Shown: piece by piece, positions 34,905 through 43,394 of the stretch
Numbering within the stretch: the first letter of the stretch is position 1
How the letters are laid out: each line of letters begins with the position of its first letter
NCBI RefSeq assembly: GCF_014218355.1
Contig: NZ_AP023368.1
Coordinates: 4,527,501-4,591,500, forward strand
Direction of reading: 5' to 3'
Source: Anaerocolumna chitinilytica
GTDB taxonomy: Bacteria; Bacillota; Clostridia; Lachnospirales; Lachnospiraceae
DNA: 64,000 nt
Position numbers and translations under genes: made by a program
Notes under the pieces: generated by a model
Database searches by the model: none
Told to the model about the DNA's origin: nothing
Seen by the model: the letters and a program-made list of their open reading frames with translations, nothing else

Positions 34905-36347
34905 CTATAATTTCATCAAAAGAGACAGAGCTTCTTCGTCCGCAGATTTACAATTATCGATTAATTCTCCGATTTTCTTTCTGTTTTCGGGCTTATATAG
35001 GTTGGTCATCTGCACTTGGGTACGGTCAAAGCCACCTAAAACTTCAGCCATCTTTCCAATGTTTTCTGCCACTTGCTTGAATTTATCCGCCACTTCTGCA
35101 TATATTCCACCTGGCTGTTCCTTGGAAAGTTTGCCGAAGAATTCTGCTCCGCGCCATCTTCCGTCAATCAGACAGTCCATGGCATCTCCATGACACATCA
35201 TTCTCTCAGCCATTATAGGCAGTATCGCATTATCACTAAATTGCTCCTCGTCCATAATTGCCTTCTTCCAGGCATCGTAAGCCAGAAGCCCCTTTGAATA
35301 ATTCCCTTCCTGCCTTCCGGTAAGGACCTCAACTGCCGTTTTTACAATATCCTCTGCTGTCTTCTTATCACCGGTTCTCTCTCCCATGCACATGACTGAA
35401 AGAGTATCTGTATTCTCCCACCAATCCTTGGAGATAAAGTAGCCAGATTCATCAAATTGTACGTTTCCTGCAAATTCCGGATTATCCTGAAAGAAATTCC
35501 AGCCAAGAAGAGTATTTCCGCCATCTCTGTAGCCGGTTATAATACAGGTTTCAGGCGGCCCAATAATTCCTCTTGCAATACAGGGAATACCCTTGTCGAT
35601 TCGCTCTTTAATAAAGCTTATAAAGTCTTCTTTCCTGGTATTATTTTCACGGTGTATAGCCTCATAACGGTACCCCAGCCCTTCGATTCCAAGACGGTAT
35701 ACCTTTTCCCATTCTTCAAAGGTAAAGCATACATCCACATTACCGGCATTCCAGCAGGTAACATCCCATACCAACCGAAATGCAGCCCCGCAAACCACCA
35801 TGGCATAATCATAATCAATATCCTCACCCAAATAATTGGCACAGGCTTTTAAACATATGGGATAAGGAGTACATCCCTGATAAACACCATAACCTACCTT
35901 AGGTACACCATATAGAACCACACTGTTATCTGTAGTCTTTAACTGCTCTGAATTCATATTCTTATTCTCGATCCTTTCTGACACACCGTAGACACCGGCG
36001 CATAATTTCATACGTCCTACCTCTACTCTCCTTTTTCGAAAATCCGATGGAGTATAGCCGGTAACACGGTTAAATGCTCTTGTAAACGTATCCGGATTTG
36101 AAAATTGATATCTTTCGGCAATGTCAAGAATACTCATATGGCTATGAACAATGTCAAAGGCTGCATTGGCAACTCTTCGGCTTACAATGTACCGGGACAG
36201 GGATTTTCCGGTTATATTAGCAAACAGAGCTCTTAAATGAGACAATGAAAAGCCTGTGGCCTCTTCCAGTTCCTCATATCTGATTTCTGTCCCCACCCTG
36301 CTTTCTACAAAGACAATAACAGCACTTACCGTCAGAAAGTAATCCAT
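34905..36347 (-). CDS. AraC-type DNA-binding domain fused to a papain-like (C39/BtrH-like) domain
   Basis: 480 residues. AraC helix-turn-helix pair at about 20-108 (LEEATGFSLSHLRALFANITG, then IAERYQFSNPDTFTRAFNRVTGYTPSDFRK) lies at the N-terminus, opposite to the usual AraC order. The remainder (about 135-360) resembles BtrH/C39-like papain folds: a Cys-rich start YQGCTPYPICLKACANYLG, then GIPCIARG and an ITGYRDGGNTLLGW stretch. A helical tail follows. Whether the fold keeps a catalytic Cys-His pair is unclear, so it may be a ligand-binding sensor. GAGGTGAT site supports the start. Confidence 0.75.
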   Translation of the reverse strand: MDYFLTVSAVIVFVESRVGTEIRYEELEEATGFSLSHLRALFANITGKSLSRYIVSRRVANAAFDIVHSHMSILDIAERYQFSNPDTFTRAFNRVTGYTPSDFRKRRVEVGRMKLCAGVYGVSERIENKNMNSEQLKTTDNSVVLYGVPKVGYGVYQGCTPYPICLKACANYLGEDIDYDYAMVVCGAAFRLVWDVTCWNAGNVDVCFTFEEWEKVYRLGIEGLGYRYEAIHRENNTRKEDFISFIKERIDKGIPCIARGIIGPPETCIITGYRDGGNTLLGWNFFQDNPEFAGNVQFDESGYFISKDWWENTDTLSVMCMGERTGDKKTAEDIVKTAVEVLTGRQEGNYSKGLLAYDAWKKAIMDEEQFSDNAILPIMAERMMCHGDAMDCLIDGRWRGAEFFGKLSKEQPGGIYAEVADKFKQVAENIGKMAEVLGGFDRTQVQMTNLYKPENRKKIGELIDNCKSADEEALSLLMKL

Positions 36348-36460
36348 ACCATCACCTCGTTTTTATTCTTCATGAAGTGATTCCAGTATAGCATAGCCTT
36401 CTTCCCCCTTCTCGACTTTTTTGATGATACTTTATTTTAGCTCTTACCTAAATTGAATAC

Positions 36461-36512
36461 ACTGTCTTAACTTAAGCTATCTTAACACTGTCTTAACATA
36501 CGCCGTCTTAAC
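36461..36512. repeat. cluster of TCTTAAC direct repeats
   Basis: Four copies of (G/A)TCTTAAC in 52 bp, two of them as TTAACA-N5-TTAACA at an 11-bp period (36482-36498). The cluster starts just inside the phosphatase stop and extends toward the AraC fusion gene. The 11-bp pair resembles a PhoP box, but could also be slippage-derived. Confidence 0.45.
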
Positions 36513-36987
36513 TTCTTTCCCGGCTGATTCCCTCTTTGTTGCAAATGTGTTCCAGAAGAAGTTTACAGCCTTCGTATACGTCTTCGTATGTCACATCAAA
36601 ATTCCCCGTATACCATGGATCTGCTATATCCCTGGGGCGTGGTGACAGATCCAACAATCTGCTGATTTTCTTATCCGGATCACCTTTAAAAATACGCTCC
36701 ATAGAAGATAGATTTCGGCTCTCCATGCCAATAATATAATCAAATCGGCTATAATCTTCTTTCTTTAATGGAACAGCAGTTTTTCCGGAAGTATCTATGC
36801 CAAATTCTTTTAATTTTGCTCTGGTTCCTCTATGAACCGGATTTCCCTCTTCTTCATCACTGGTTCCGGCTGAAGCGATAAAGAACTTATCCGAAATTCC
36901 ATTCTTCTTTACCATATCACGAAATACAAACTCCGCCATTGGAGACCGGCAGATATTTCCCAAACATACAAACAATACTTTTATCAT
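36508..36987 (-). CDS. low-molecular-weight protein tyrosine phosphatase
   Basis: 159-residue cytoplasmic phosphatase. The P-loop C-x5-R-S is CLGNICRSPMAE at residues 8-19, and the general-acid Asp lies in DPWYTG near 118. Both are intact and the length is normal. Such proteins dephosphorylate tyrosine kinases of capsule synthesis or arginine phosphates; the context does not tell which. Excellent AGGAGG site. Confidence 0.93.
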   Translation of the reverse strand: MIKVLFVCLGNICRSPMAEFVFRDMVKKNGISDKFFIASAGTSDEEEGNPVHRGTRAKLKEFGIDTSGKTAVPLKKEDYSRFDYIIGMESRNLSSMERIFKGDPDKKISRLLDLSPRPRDIADPWYTGNFDVTYEDVYEGCKLLLEHICNKEGISRERS

Positions 36988-37150
36988 GAAGTCCTCCTAA
37001 AATTAGTCACAAATGAACATTAATATATGATATTATTAAAATATCTCTATACTTTTCTATTTTACCATAAACATGAGAAGAGTACACGCCATTTAAACCT
37101 GTGGCACGAAGCCAGAGATACAGATAATCGTTAAGACATTTTTAGTCTAA

Positions 37151-37347
37151 GAAGGGGCTGTTGCAAAATAGCCATAATAAACTCAAAAACAGGACTGGGT
37201 GTATAACAAAACATTTGCGTCGTCTGGCCGAGCTCTTCTTGTGAAGCGGAGCGTTTTGAACGAGCGAGGGAAAAGCAGCCAAATGTATTGTTATACACCC
37301 AATCCTTTCAAAAGAGTAAATTGGCTATTTTGCAACAGCCCCTCTTT
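37151..37347. repeat. palindromic MITE-like element
   Basis: Imperfect palindrome of about 197 bp. Outer arms AAGGGGCTGTTGCAAAATAG (37153-37172) and its complement at 37325-37344. Inner arms TGGGTGTATAACAA...ACATTTG (37197-37217) and its complement at 37280-37301. The central loop has CG-rich segments. The outer ends look like terminal inverted repeats of DDE transposons (the GGCTGTTGCAAAAT type). No transposase lies inside. Unrelated in sequence to elements A and B. Confidence 0.75.
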
Positions 37348-37378
37348 ACGCCGCACAAGACGGCAGATGGGAGGTATT

Positions 37379-37957
37379 ATGAAAGTATTATTATTGTTGG
37401 CAAAGGGCTTTGAGACCATGGAGTTTTCTGTCTTTATTGATATTATAGGATGGGCACGAAATGATTTTAACTGCAATATCACTGTCCACACCTGTGGCTT
37501 CACCAAACAGGTTATCAGTACTTTTTTGGTTCCGGTAACTGTGGATAAGCTATTGGAGGAGATACATACCGAAGATTACGATGCCCTTGCCATACCGGGA
37601 GGTTTTGAAGAATTCGGCTTCTATGAAGAAGCTTACGATGAAAGATTCTTACAGATAATTCGTGAGTTCCATGAACAGAATAAACCGATTGCCTCTGTCT
37701 GTGTAGCTGCTTTGGCTCTCGGTAAAAGCGGCATTCTGACAGGCAAAAGAGCCACAACCTACCATCTGGGAAATGGCAGACGCCAGAACCAGCTGCGAGA
37801 ATTTGGGGCAATTGTGGTAGACGAGCCTGTAGTAACTGATGAAAAGATAACAACTTCCTACTGCCCTCAGACAGCTCCCTTTGTCGCCTTCCAATTGCTT
37901 GAACAGCTGGCGGGAAAGGAACTGGCTGATACAGTAAGAATTGCCATGGGATTTTAG
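37379..37957 (+). CDS. DJ-1/PfpI-family protein
   Basis: 192 residues of the class I glutamine amidotransferase-like fold. The nucleophile elbow is in IASVCVAALALG (Cys), preceded by LAIPGGFEEFGF, and a conserved His-containing loop TTYHLG follows. Members act as chaperones, deglycases or hydrolases; none can be assigned. The start at 37379 follows GGGAGG. The frame continues upstream to 37199 through the palindromic element, which is not credible as coding. It converges with nrdB with only 6 bp between stops. Confidence 0.85.
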   Translation: MKVLLLLAKGFETMEFSVFIDIIGWARNDFNCNITVHTCGFTKQVISTFLVPVTVDKLLEEIHTEDYDALAIPGGFEEFGFYEEAYDERFLQIIREFHEQNKPIASVCVAALALGKSGILTGKRATTYHLGNGRRQNQLREFGAIVVDEPVVTDEKITTSYCPQTAPFVAFQLLEQLAGKELADTVRIAMGF

Positions 37958-37963
37958 AGTTGT

Positions 37964-38992
37964 TTATTCAAGGTCATCAAAGTCAAAGGCTGCTGCTTTA
38001 GTATAATTCGTAACCTTTGCTTCAAAAAAGTCTGTTTTGGTCTGGTTAAGGCTTGAAAAGCCTTCAATCCAGGCCATGGGATTCTCCGTAATTTCGGGAT
38101 ACAGCTCTTCTATCCCGATGGCCTTTAACCTCTGATTACCCAGATATTTAATATATTTTTCTATGAGATTATTATTTATCCCCAAAATTTCATTGTTCGT
38201 GACATATTGTCCCCAACTTATCTCATGTTCTACACCGGTTCTCATCATCTCGCGTATCTGTTCTGTTGTTTCTCCCGCAAAGATTTCCGGTCTTTCATTC
38301 TTTAATTCCTTTATGATATTCTGAAAGAGTACCAGATGGGTTATCTCATCCCTATTAATATACTTAAAAATGGTACTGGTTGCAGTCATTTTCCCCTGTC
38401 TTGCCAGAGTATAGAAAAAACTAAAGCCGGAGTAGAAATAGATTCCCTCCAAGATATAATTGGCAGTAACCGTACGAATGAAATTCTCCAAAGTCGGATT
38501 TTCATTGAATTCCTGATAGATATTGGCAATGTAACGGTTTCTCTCCAACAGATGTTTATCCTCTCTCCACTCGTCATAAATCTTGTCCCTGGTTACCGGA
38601 TTGGTCACTGTATCCAAAATATAAGAGTAACTTTGAGCGTGGATTTCTTCTTGAAATGCCTGTATATTTAATAACGAGGAAATCTCCGGAGCCGTCACAT
38701 AACGGGATAAATTGGGTAAATTTTCGCTCTGGATAGAATCCAGGAAGTTAAGGAAGGATATAATTTTGTCAAAAGCATTCCTTTCTCCGTTTGTTAATAG
38801 AGGAAATTGCTTAATATCCTCATTTAAGGAAATCTCCTCGGGTATCCAGAAGTTATTTAGCATTGTCCTGTAAAAAGTCTTTGCCCAACTGTACTTGATA
38901 CGGTTCCATTCACGCAGATTTGTTGTATTTCCCTCAATCAGGTTTTCTGTTCCTCTCACACCGTTTTCATTAAATATCTTTTTCTTATCCAT
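37964..38992 (-). CDS. nrdB: class Ia ribonucleotide reductase, beta subunit
   Basis: 342-residue radical-generating subunit. Dimetal ligands all present: D85 in LDSIQ, E115 and H118 in EEIH, Glu in YILEGIYFYSGF, Glu and His in DEITH. The radical Tyr is at 122, the same number as in E. coli NrdB. So it is a Tyr-radical, O2-dependent type, not an R2c. It follows nrdA by 304 bp, a long gap that may hold its own promoter, and an NrdR-like box lies in it. GGGAGAG site. Confidence 0.93.
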   Translation of the reverse strand: MDKKKIFNENGVRGTENLIEGNTTNLREWNRIKYSWAKTFYRTMLNNFWIPEEISLNEDIKQFPLLTNGERNAFDKIISFLNFLDSIQSENLPNLSRYVTAPEISSLLNIQAFQEEIHAQSYSYILDTVTNPVTRDKIYDEWREDKHLLERNRYIANIYQEFNENPTLENFIRTVTANYILEGIYFYSGFSFFYTLARQGKMTATSTIFKYINRDEITHLVLFQNIIKELKNERPEIFAGETTEQIREMMRTGVEHEISWGQYVTNNEILGINNNLIEKYIKYLGNQRLKAIGIEELYPEITENPMAWIEGFSSLNQTKTDFFEAKVTNYTKAAAFDFDDLE

Positions 38993-39143
38993 GGTAATCT
39001 CTCCCTAATGTCCTTATCCTAAATACTTACAGCTAATATATTTTTTTATCAATCTAACCACTATAAGTGTCTTCTTGCGAATCAAACTTAGAAAAAATTG
39101 ATTCCAAATGCTATGAAATAATTTCATTTAAGTAGCTGTTGAC

Positions 39144-39159
39144 TTACTATATATTATAA
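39144..39159 (-). promoter_or_regulatory. candidate NrdR box ahead of nrdB
   Basis: On the plus strand TTACTATATATTATAA, nearly palindromic and sharing TTACTATATATT with the site ahead of nrdA. Fits the loose NrdR consensus acaCwATATwkwGtgt only in part. Confidence 0.3.
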
Positions 39160-39296
39160 AACATCTTACACTAATCCGAAACTATTTCTTTCTCAACCAG
39201 CATATCAAAGTATGAAACTTGTTACGAAAGATACACAGATGACTATAAGTGCTCCAGGGATTTGTCTACAGAGGCTCCCTTGACCCAAAGCTTTAT

Positions 39297-41588
39297 CTAA
39301 CTGGAACAGCTTGTGCACTCATCCATCTCCAATGACTGGTTCCGTACATAATATATGGTCTTTACGCCATTCTTCCAGGCCTCTACATAGAGATTAAGAA
39401 TATCCTTTGCCTTCACCTCCGGTGTTATATACAGGTTAAAGGACTGGGACTGGTCGATATGTCTTTGCCTGATACCGCAGGCTTTAATGCTATAGAGTTG
39501 ATCAATGTGATGAGCTTCCTTATACAGCCAGAAATTCTCCTCTGACAGGTCTGGCGCAGCCTTCGGCGTAAAGCTTCCCTTCTTCTCTTCGATAAAGAAC
39601 TTACGAAAGATTGGGTCTATCCCTGCTGTCGTACCAGCAATATTGGAAGTGCTTCCCGTAGGTGCTACCGCCGTCAGATAGCCATTTCTAAGGCCATGCT
39701 CTTTCACCTCAGCTTTTAACATTTCCCATCTCTTTGAGGTATATCCCCGGCTTTCAAAATATTCTCCGGTCTGCCACTGGGACCCGGTGAAAACCGGATA
39801 GGCTCCCTTTTCTTTTGCCAATTCGCAGGAAGCTTTTATAGCCTGATACCCAATCTCTTCAAATAAGGCATCGGCTTCCTTTAGGTGTTCTTCACTCTCC
39901 CAGGCTATGCCATGATTCACCAGGTAATGATGATAACCGCTTGTACCAAGTCCTATTGCGCGGTATTTATCACTGGTGACTCTGGCTTCTTGTACCGGAG
40001 ACTGATTCAGTGTAATAACATTATCCAACATTCGTATTTGTAATGGAATAACATCTTTTAGGTCTTCTTTATTTACTCTGCCCAGATTAATGGAATTCAA
40101 ATTACAGGTAACCATATCGCCTGATTTTACCCTTGTAAGAACCTGACTTTCTCCCTCTCTGCTCTCAATTCTCTCTTCTAAAAGAATGGATTCACTCATA
40201 TTCTGAGCGATCTCATGGCAAAGGTTCGATGCATAGATCATACCTGCATGTTTGTTGGGATTTGCCCTGTTTACCGTATCACGGTAAAAAATAAAAGGTG
40301 TTCCGGTTTCCACAGCCGATTTCATGACTTTCTTCATAATATCTAAAGTGGATACCACTATCCTTTTTAAATTCCCATTGCTTTCGCAGGCAAGATAACG
40401 TTTTGTAAATTCTCCATCCTCTTCCTCGTCATAGCAATCTTCCAGGTAAAAGCCCATTTGCTTCTTCACGTCATAAGGATCAAATAAGGACCAATCCCCT
40501 CTTTCGGATAATCTCTTCATAAAAAGGTCCGGAATGCTCAATGCAGGGAATATATCATGTGCCTTTCTTCTGTCATCCCCATTGTTGGTCTTTAAATCCA
40601 GGAACTCATAAAGGTCCTGATGCCAGATATCCAGGGTTACGGAAGCACCGCCCTTTCTTCTTCCCAGCTGATCCACCGCCACTGCTGTATCATTATATAG
40701 CCTTATCCAGGGTACCACACCGCCGGAGGTGTTCTTGTAGCCTCTTATCTCGCTGTTTAAAGCTCTGACCTTTCCCATATAGATACCCAAAGCTCCGCCA
40801 TGCTTTGATACACTGGCGAACTTGGAATTGACATCATAGATGGACCAAAGGTTGTCTCCTACCACAGAAATAAAACAGCTGCTCAGCTGATGAAAAGGGG
40901 TGCCTGCGGCAGCCAAAGTAGGCGTGGCAACAGTCATCTTCAGCTCACTTAAGATATCATAAAATTTCTTAGCATATTCAATTTTTTTATTACCCTCCGG
41001 AATAGCAAGGTGCATGGCAATTACCATAAAGCGTTCCTGAGGCAGCTCATATACTTCCTTATCAAAACCTTGAATAAGATACCGGTCCGCCAACAGCTTC
41101 AGCCCTTCATAATTGAATAATAAATCTCTTTCTTCCTTTATGTAGGTCCCAAGTTCACGGATGTCTGCCTCTGTGTACTCTTTTAAAAGATAATCACCAT
41201 AATAATGAAGATTTGTCAGCTTAAGAACCAGTTCGTAAAAATCCCCGTATCCAAAATGATCATAACTTCTATTAATAGCGGCCTCTTTATACAAATCAGA
41301 CATTAACAATCTTGCAGCAGCATACTGCCAGTCAATATTTGTTTTTTTTACTTCATTGCCGTAAGGATCTCTTGTAGTCTGTATTGTCTTCTCTATAGCT
41401 GTCTGAATAAGAATCTTTTGAATTTCCTTGGTGCTCATACCATCCCGAAACTGAATATTGGAATCCATCTCAAGCTCTGCCGGGTCACATCCTGCAAGGC
41501 CATTGCAGGCATAGGCAACCATTTTCTTGGTTTTTTCAACATATAAGGGCTCGTAATTGCCGTTGCGCTTTTTTATCATTATATCCAT
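39297..41588 (-). CDS. nrdA: class Ia ribonucleotide reductase, alpha subunit
   Basis: 763-residue catalytic subunit converting NDPs to dNDPs. ATP-cone at about 1-95. Active-site Cys pair in SSCFISVV and MVTCNLNSINLG. The thiyl-radical Cys is in ASNLCHE (N-L-C-H-E). The C-terminal redox pair CTSC is at the very end. Complete and apparently functional. NrdR normally acts through such genes; a candidate box lies at 41617-41632. An AGGAG site precedes the ATG at 41588. Confidence 0.95.
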   Translation of the reverse strand: MDIMIKKRNGNYEPLYVEKTKKMVAYACNGLAGCDPAELEMDSNIQFRDGMSTKEIQKILIQTAIEKTIQTTRDPYGNEVKKTNIDWQYAAARLLMSDLYKEAAINRSYDHFGYGDFYELVLKLTNLHYYGDYLLKEYTEADIRELGTYIKEERDLLFNYEGLKLLADRYLIQGFDKEVYELPQERFMVIAMHLAIPEGNKKIEYAKKFYDILSELKMTVATPTLAAAGTPFHQLSSCFISVVGDNLWSIYDVNSKFASVSKHGGALGIYMGKVRALNSEIRGYKNTSGGVVPWIRLYNDTAVAVDQLGRRKGGASVTLDIWHQDLYEFLDLKTNNGDDRRKAHDIFPALSIPDLFMKRLSERGDWSLFDPYDVKKQMGFYLEDCYDEEEDGEFTKRYLACESNGNLKRIVVSTLDIMKKVMKSAVETGTPFIFYRDTVNRANPNKHAGMIYASNLCHEIAQNMSESILLEERIESREGESQVLTRVKSGDMVTCNLNSINLGRVNKEDLKDVIPLQIRMLDNVITLNQSPVQEARVTSDKYRAIGLGTSGYHHYLVNHGIAWESEEHLKEADALFEEIGYQAIKASCELAKEKGAYPVFTGSQWQTGEYFESRGYTSKRWEMLKAEVKEHGLRNGYLTAVAPTGSTSNIAGTTAGIDPIFRKFFIEEKKGSFTPKAAPDLSEENFWLYKEAHHIDQLYSIKACGIRQRHIDQSQSFNLYITPEVKAKDILNLYVEAWKNGVKTIYYVRNQSLEMDECTSCSS

Positions 41589-41616
41589 AGATCAGCTCTC
41601 CTCCAATTTCGCTATT

Positions 41617-41632
41617 TCACAATATATAGTAA
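41617..41632 (-). promoter_or_regulatory. candidate NrdR box ahead of nrdA
   Basis: Minus strand TTACTATATATTGTGA, 29 bp before the start codon; resembles the palindromic NrdR box. Only one clear copy was seen, where two are usual. Confidence 0.38.
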
Positions 41633-41762
41633 TAGTAATAATTATTATAACTATATGTATTGTATACTATTTTATTTCATTTGGCTAGAAGAATTTTGAC
41701 CTATATCAATCCCTGAAATAATATTTTGATTGCAACAATTATCTAAATGCCTATAACAGCCC

Positions 41763-42626
41763 TTACAAAGAAATGTAATAATCCAACAGTCCCCAAATCC
41801 AATCTCTAACCTCAGAGAAGGTGAACCCAGTGCTTTCCCCGCGGCTAACATCAATTGAAAAACTATCTGCTCCGTTATAAGGAGCTCTATCACCTTCCTC
41901 CGAAAGAATTGCCGCCTTTCCTGTCTTTTCTTCGGTATAGTTAATTATTTCTTCAACGGATACTGCCCCTTTGCTGGCGGCATTTATAATTCCCCTAAAA
42001 TCATTATCTCCGATAAAAGAAAGAAATCTGCCTGCTTCCCTGGAATCAATGAATCCTAGCATCTCCTTTTTATTATCGACATTCATAGGGATACCTTTCT
42101 TAATGTGGTCTACATAAAAGAATAATCTCTGGGTATAGTCATCTTTTCCGATTACGAAGGGAAAACGAACTGCAACGGAAGACTGCCTTCCTGCATATTC
42201 CTGAAAAAGTGCCCGTTCTGCGTGCTGCTTAATAATGTTATAGGTAAAGTCCTCCCTGTCACACCATATAAGCTTTCCTTTCATCGGGTCAAAATCCTCC
42301 TCTCTGGTATCCATATGCAGTTCATCGTATACAGAGATGGTGGAAACAAAAACGTAACGTTTGCAGCTTATATTATCAAGGGCATACTTGATATCATTGG
42401 AGCTGTAAGCGATATCGTCATAAACAATATCATATTCCTTACCCAGAAAAGCCTTCTTCATATCCTCTTCCTTCGTGCGGTCTACTTTTATGCGCTGCAC
42501 TTCATTTCCAAAAGGGTCCGCTGTTATTCCTCTGGTTGCTATTGTGACATCATACTGCTTTAAGAGAAGTTCATCAACCAGATGCCTGCCAAAATATCTG
42601 GTTCCGCCTAATACCAGTACCTTCAT
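41763..42626 (-). CDS. NAD-dependent epimerase/dehydratase-like extended SDR
   Basis: 287 residues. N-terminal Rossmann motif is GGTRYFGRHL, an atypical G-G-x-x-x-x-G form. FVSTISVYDEL supplies the Ser/Thr, and Y-x3-K is in FTYNIIKQHAE. The length and pattern match small NAD-dependent epimerase-like proteins, some of which are isoflavone-reductase or RNA-binding homologues. It lies 88 bp after the MacB-like ATPase gene on the same strand, so it may belong to the same light/B12-linked unit. Substrate unknown. Confidence 0.75.
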   Translation of the reverse strand: MKVLVLGGTRYFGRHLVDELLLKQYDVTIATRGITADPFGNEVQRIKVDRTKEEDMKKAFLGKEYDIVYDDIAYSSNDIKYALDNISCKRYVFVSTISVYDELHMDTREEDFDPMKGKLIWCDREDFTYNIIKQHAERALFQEYAGRQSSVAVRFPFVIGKDDYTQRLFFYVDHIKKGIPMNVDNKKEMLGFIDSREAGRFLSFIGDNDFRGIINAASKGAVSVEEIINYTEEKTGKAAILSEEGDRAPYNGADSFSIDVSRGESTGFTFSEVRDWIWGLLDYYISL

Positions 42627-42713
42627 CGTTAAATCCTCCTATTTTTATAATGGTAATTTTACCCGATATCTGAAATAATATCTATACCTATCTAACAAAA
42701 TCAGCGATACAGT

Positions 42714-43394
42714 TTATCCTGCATCGCTGATTCTTCCATCCCTTATCTCCACAATTCTGTCGGCCTTTTCTGCTATTTTCCTGTCATGGGTTATAACTAC
42801 AAAGGTTGTTCTAAAGTCTTCATTTATTTTTCTCATAAGCTGATAAATATTTTCCGCAGACTCAGAATCAAGATTTCCTGTTGGTTCATCTGCAAGGATT
42901 ATTCCGGGATTATTCATAAGAGCTCTGGCTATAGCAGTCCGCTGCTGTTGTCCGCCAGACATGTTTACAGCAAGATTATCTCTTACCTTTGAAAGCCCCA
43001 TAAGCTCCATAAGATTCTGAGCCCTTTCCTTCTCTTCCCTGGAAGGGTTTGTATTCAGTATCCGGCTTGGCATTAATACATTTTCAAGAGCTGTAAATTC
43101 CGGTAGCAGATAATGGAATTGAAAGATAAACCCGATGGTTTGATTTCTTAACTCTGCAAGCTCATTTTTCTTCATGTTGCAGGTTTTTCTTCCGTCTAGA
43201 ATTACCTCCCCTTCCGTCGGTCTGTCAAGAGTTCCCATGATATTTAATAGTGTACTCTTTCCGCTTCCTGATGCACCGATAATGGAGTTGAAGGTACCTT
43301 TTTCAAAGGAAAGGTTAACATCATAGAGTACCTGGGTCTTTACTAAAGTACCATATATCTTGTTAATATTTCTTAAAGTAATGATATCAGCCAT
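42714..43394 (-). CDS. MacB/LolD-type ABC transporter ATPase
   Basis: 226 residues. Walker [10 protein letters not shown], signature MSGGQQQR, Walker [14 protein letters not shown], switch His in VITHDRKI. The [10 protein letters not shown] stretch is typical of the MacB/LolD/FtsE type that works with FtsX-like permeases. It overlaps the permease gene by 8 bp, so the two are coupled. Confidence 0.9.
   Translation of the reverse strand: MADIITLRNINKIYGTLVKTQVLYDVNLSFEKGTFNSIIGASGSGKSTLLNIMGTLDRPTEGEVILDGRKTCNMKKNELAELRNQTIGFIFQFHYLLPEFTALENVLMPSRILNTNPSREEKERAQNLMELMGLSKVRDNLAVNMSGGQQQRTAIARALMNNPGIILADEPTGNLDSESAENIYQLMRKINEDFRTTFVVITHDRKIAEKADRIVEIRDGRISDAG

Noticed and set aside
15356..37347. 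Palindromic elements A, B and the 37.2-kb element as CRISPR or phage attachment sites
   Set aside because: No short regularly spaced repeats, no cas or integrase genes; the structure is long hairpins.
37199..37378. N-terminal extension of the DJ-1 gene through the palindromic element
   Set aside because: The extension has repeat-derived sequence; the ATG at 37379 has GGGAGG and gives the family N-terminus.
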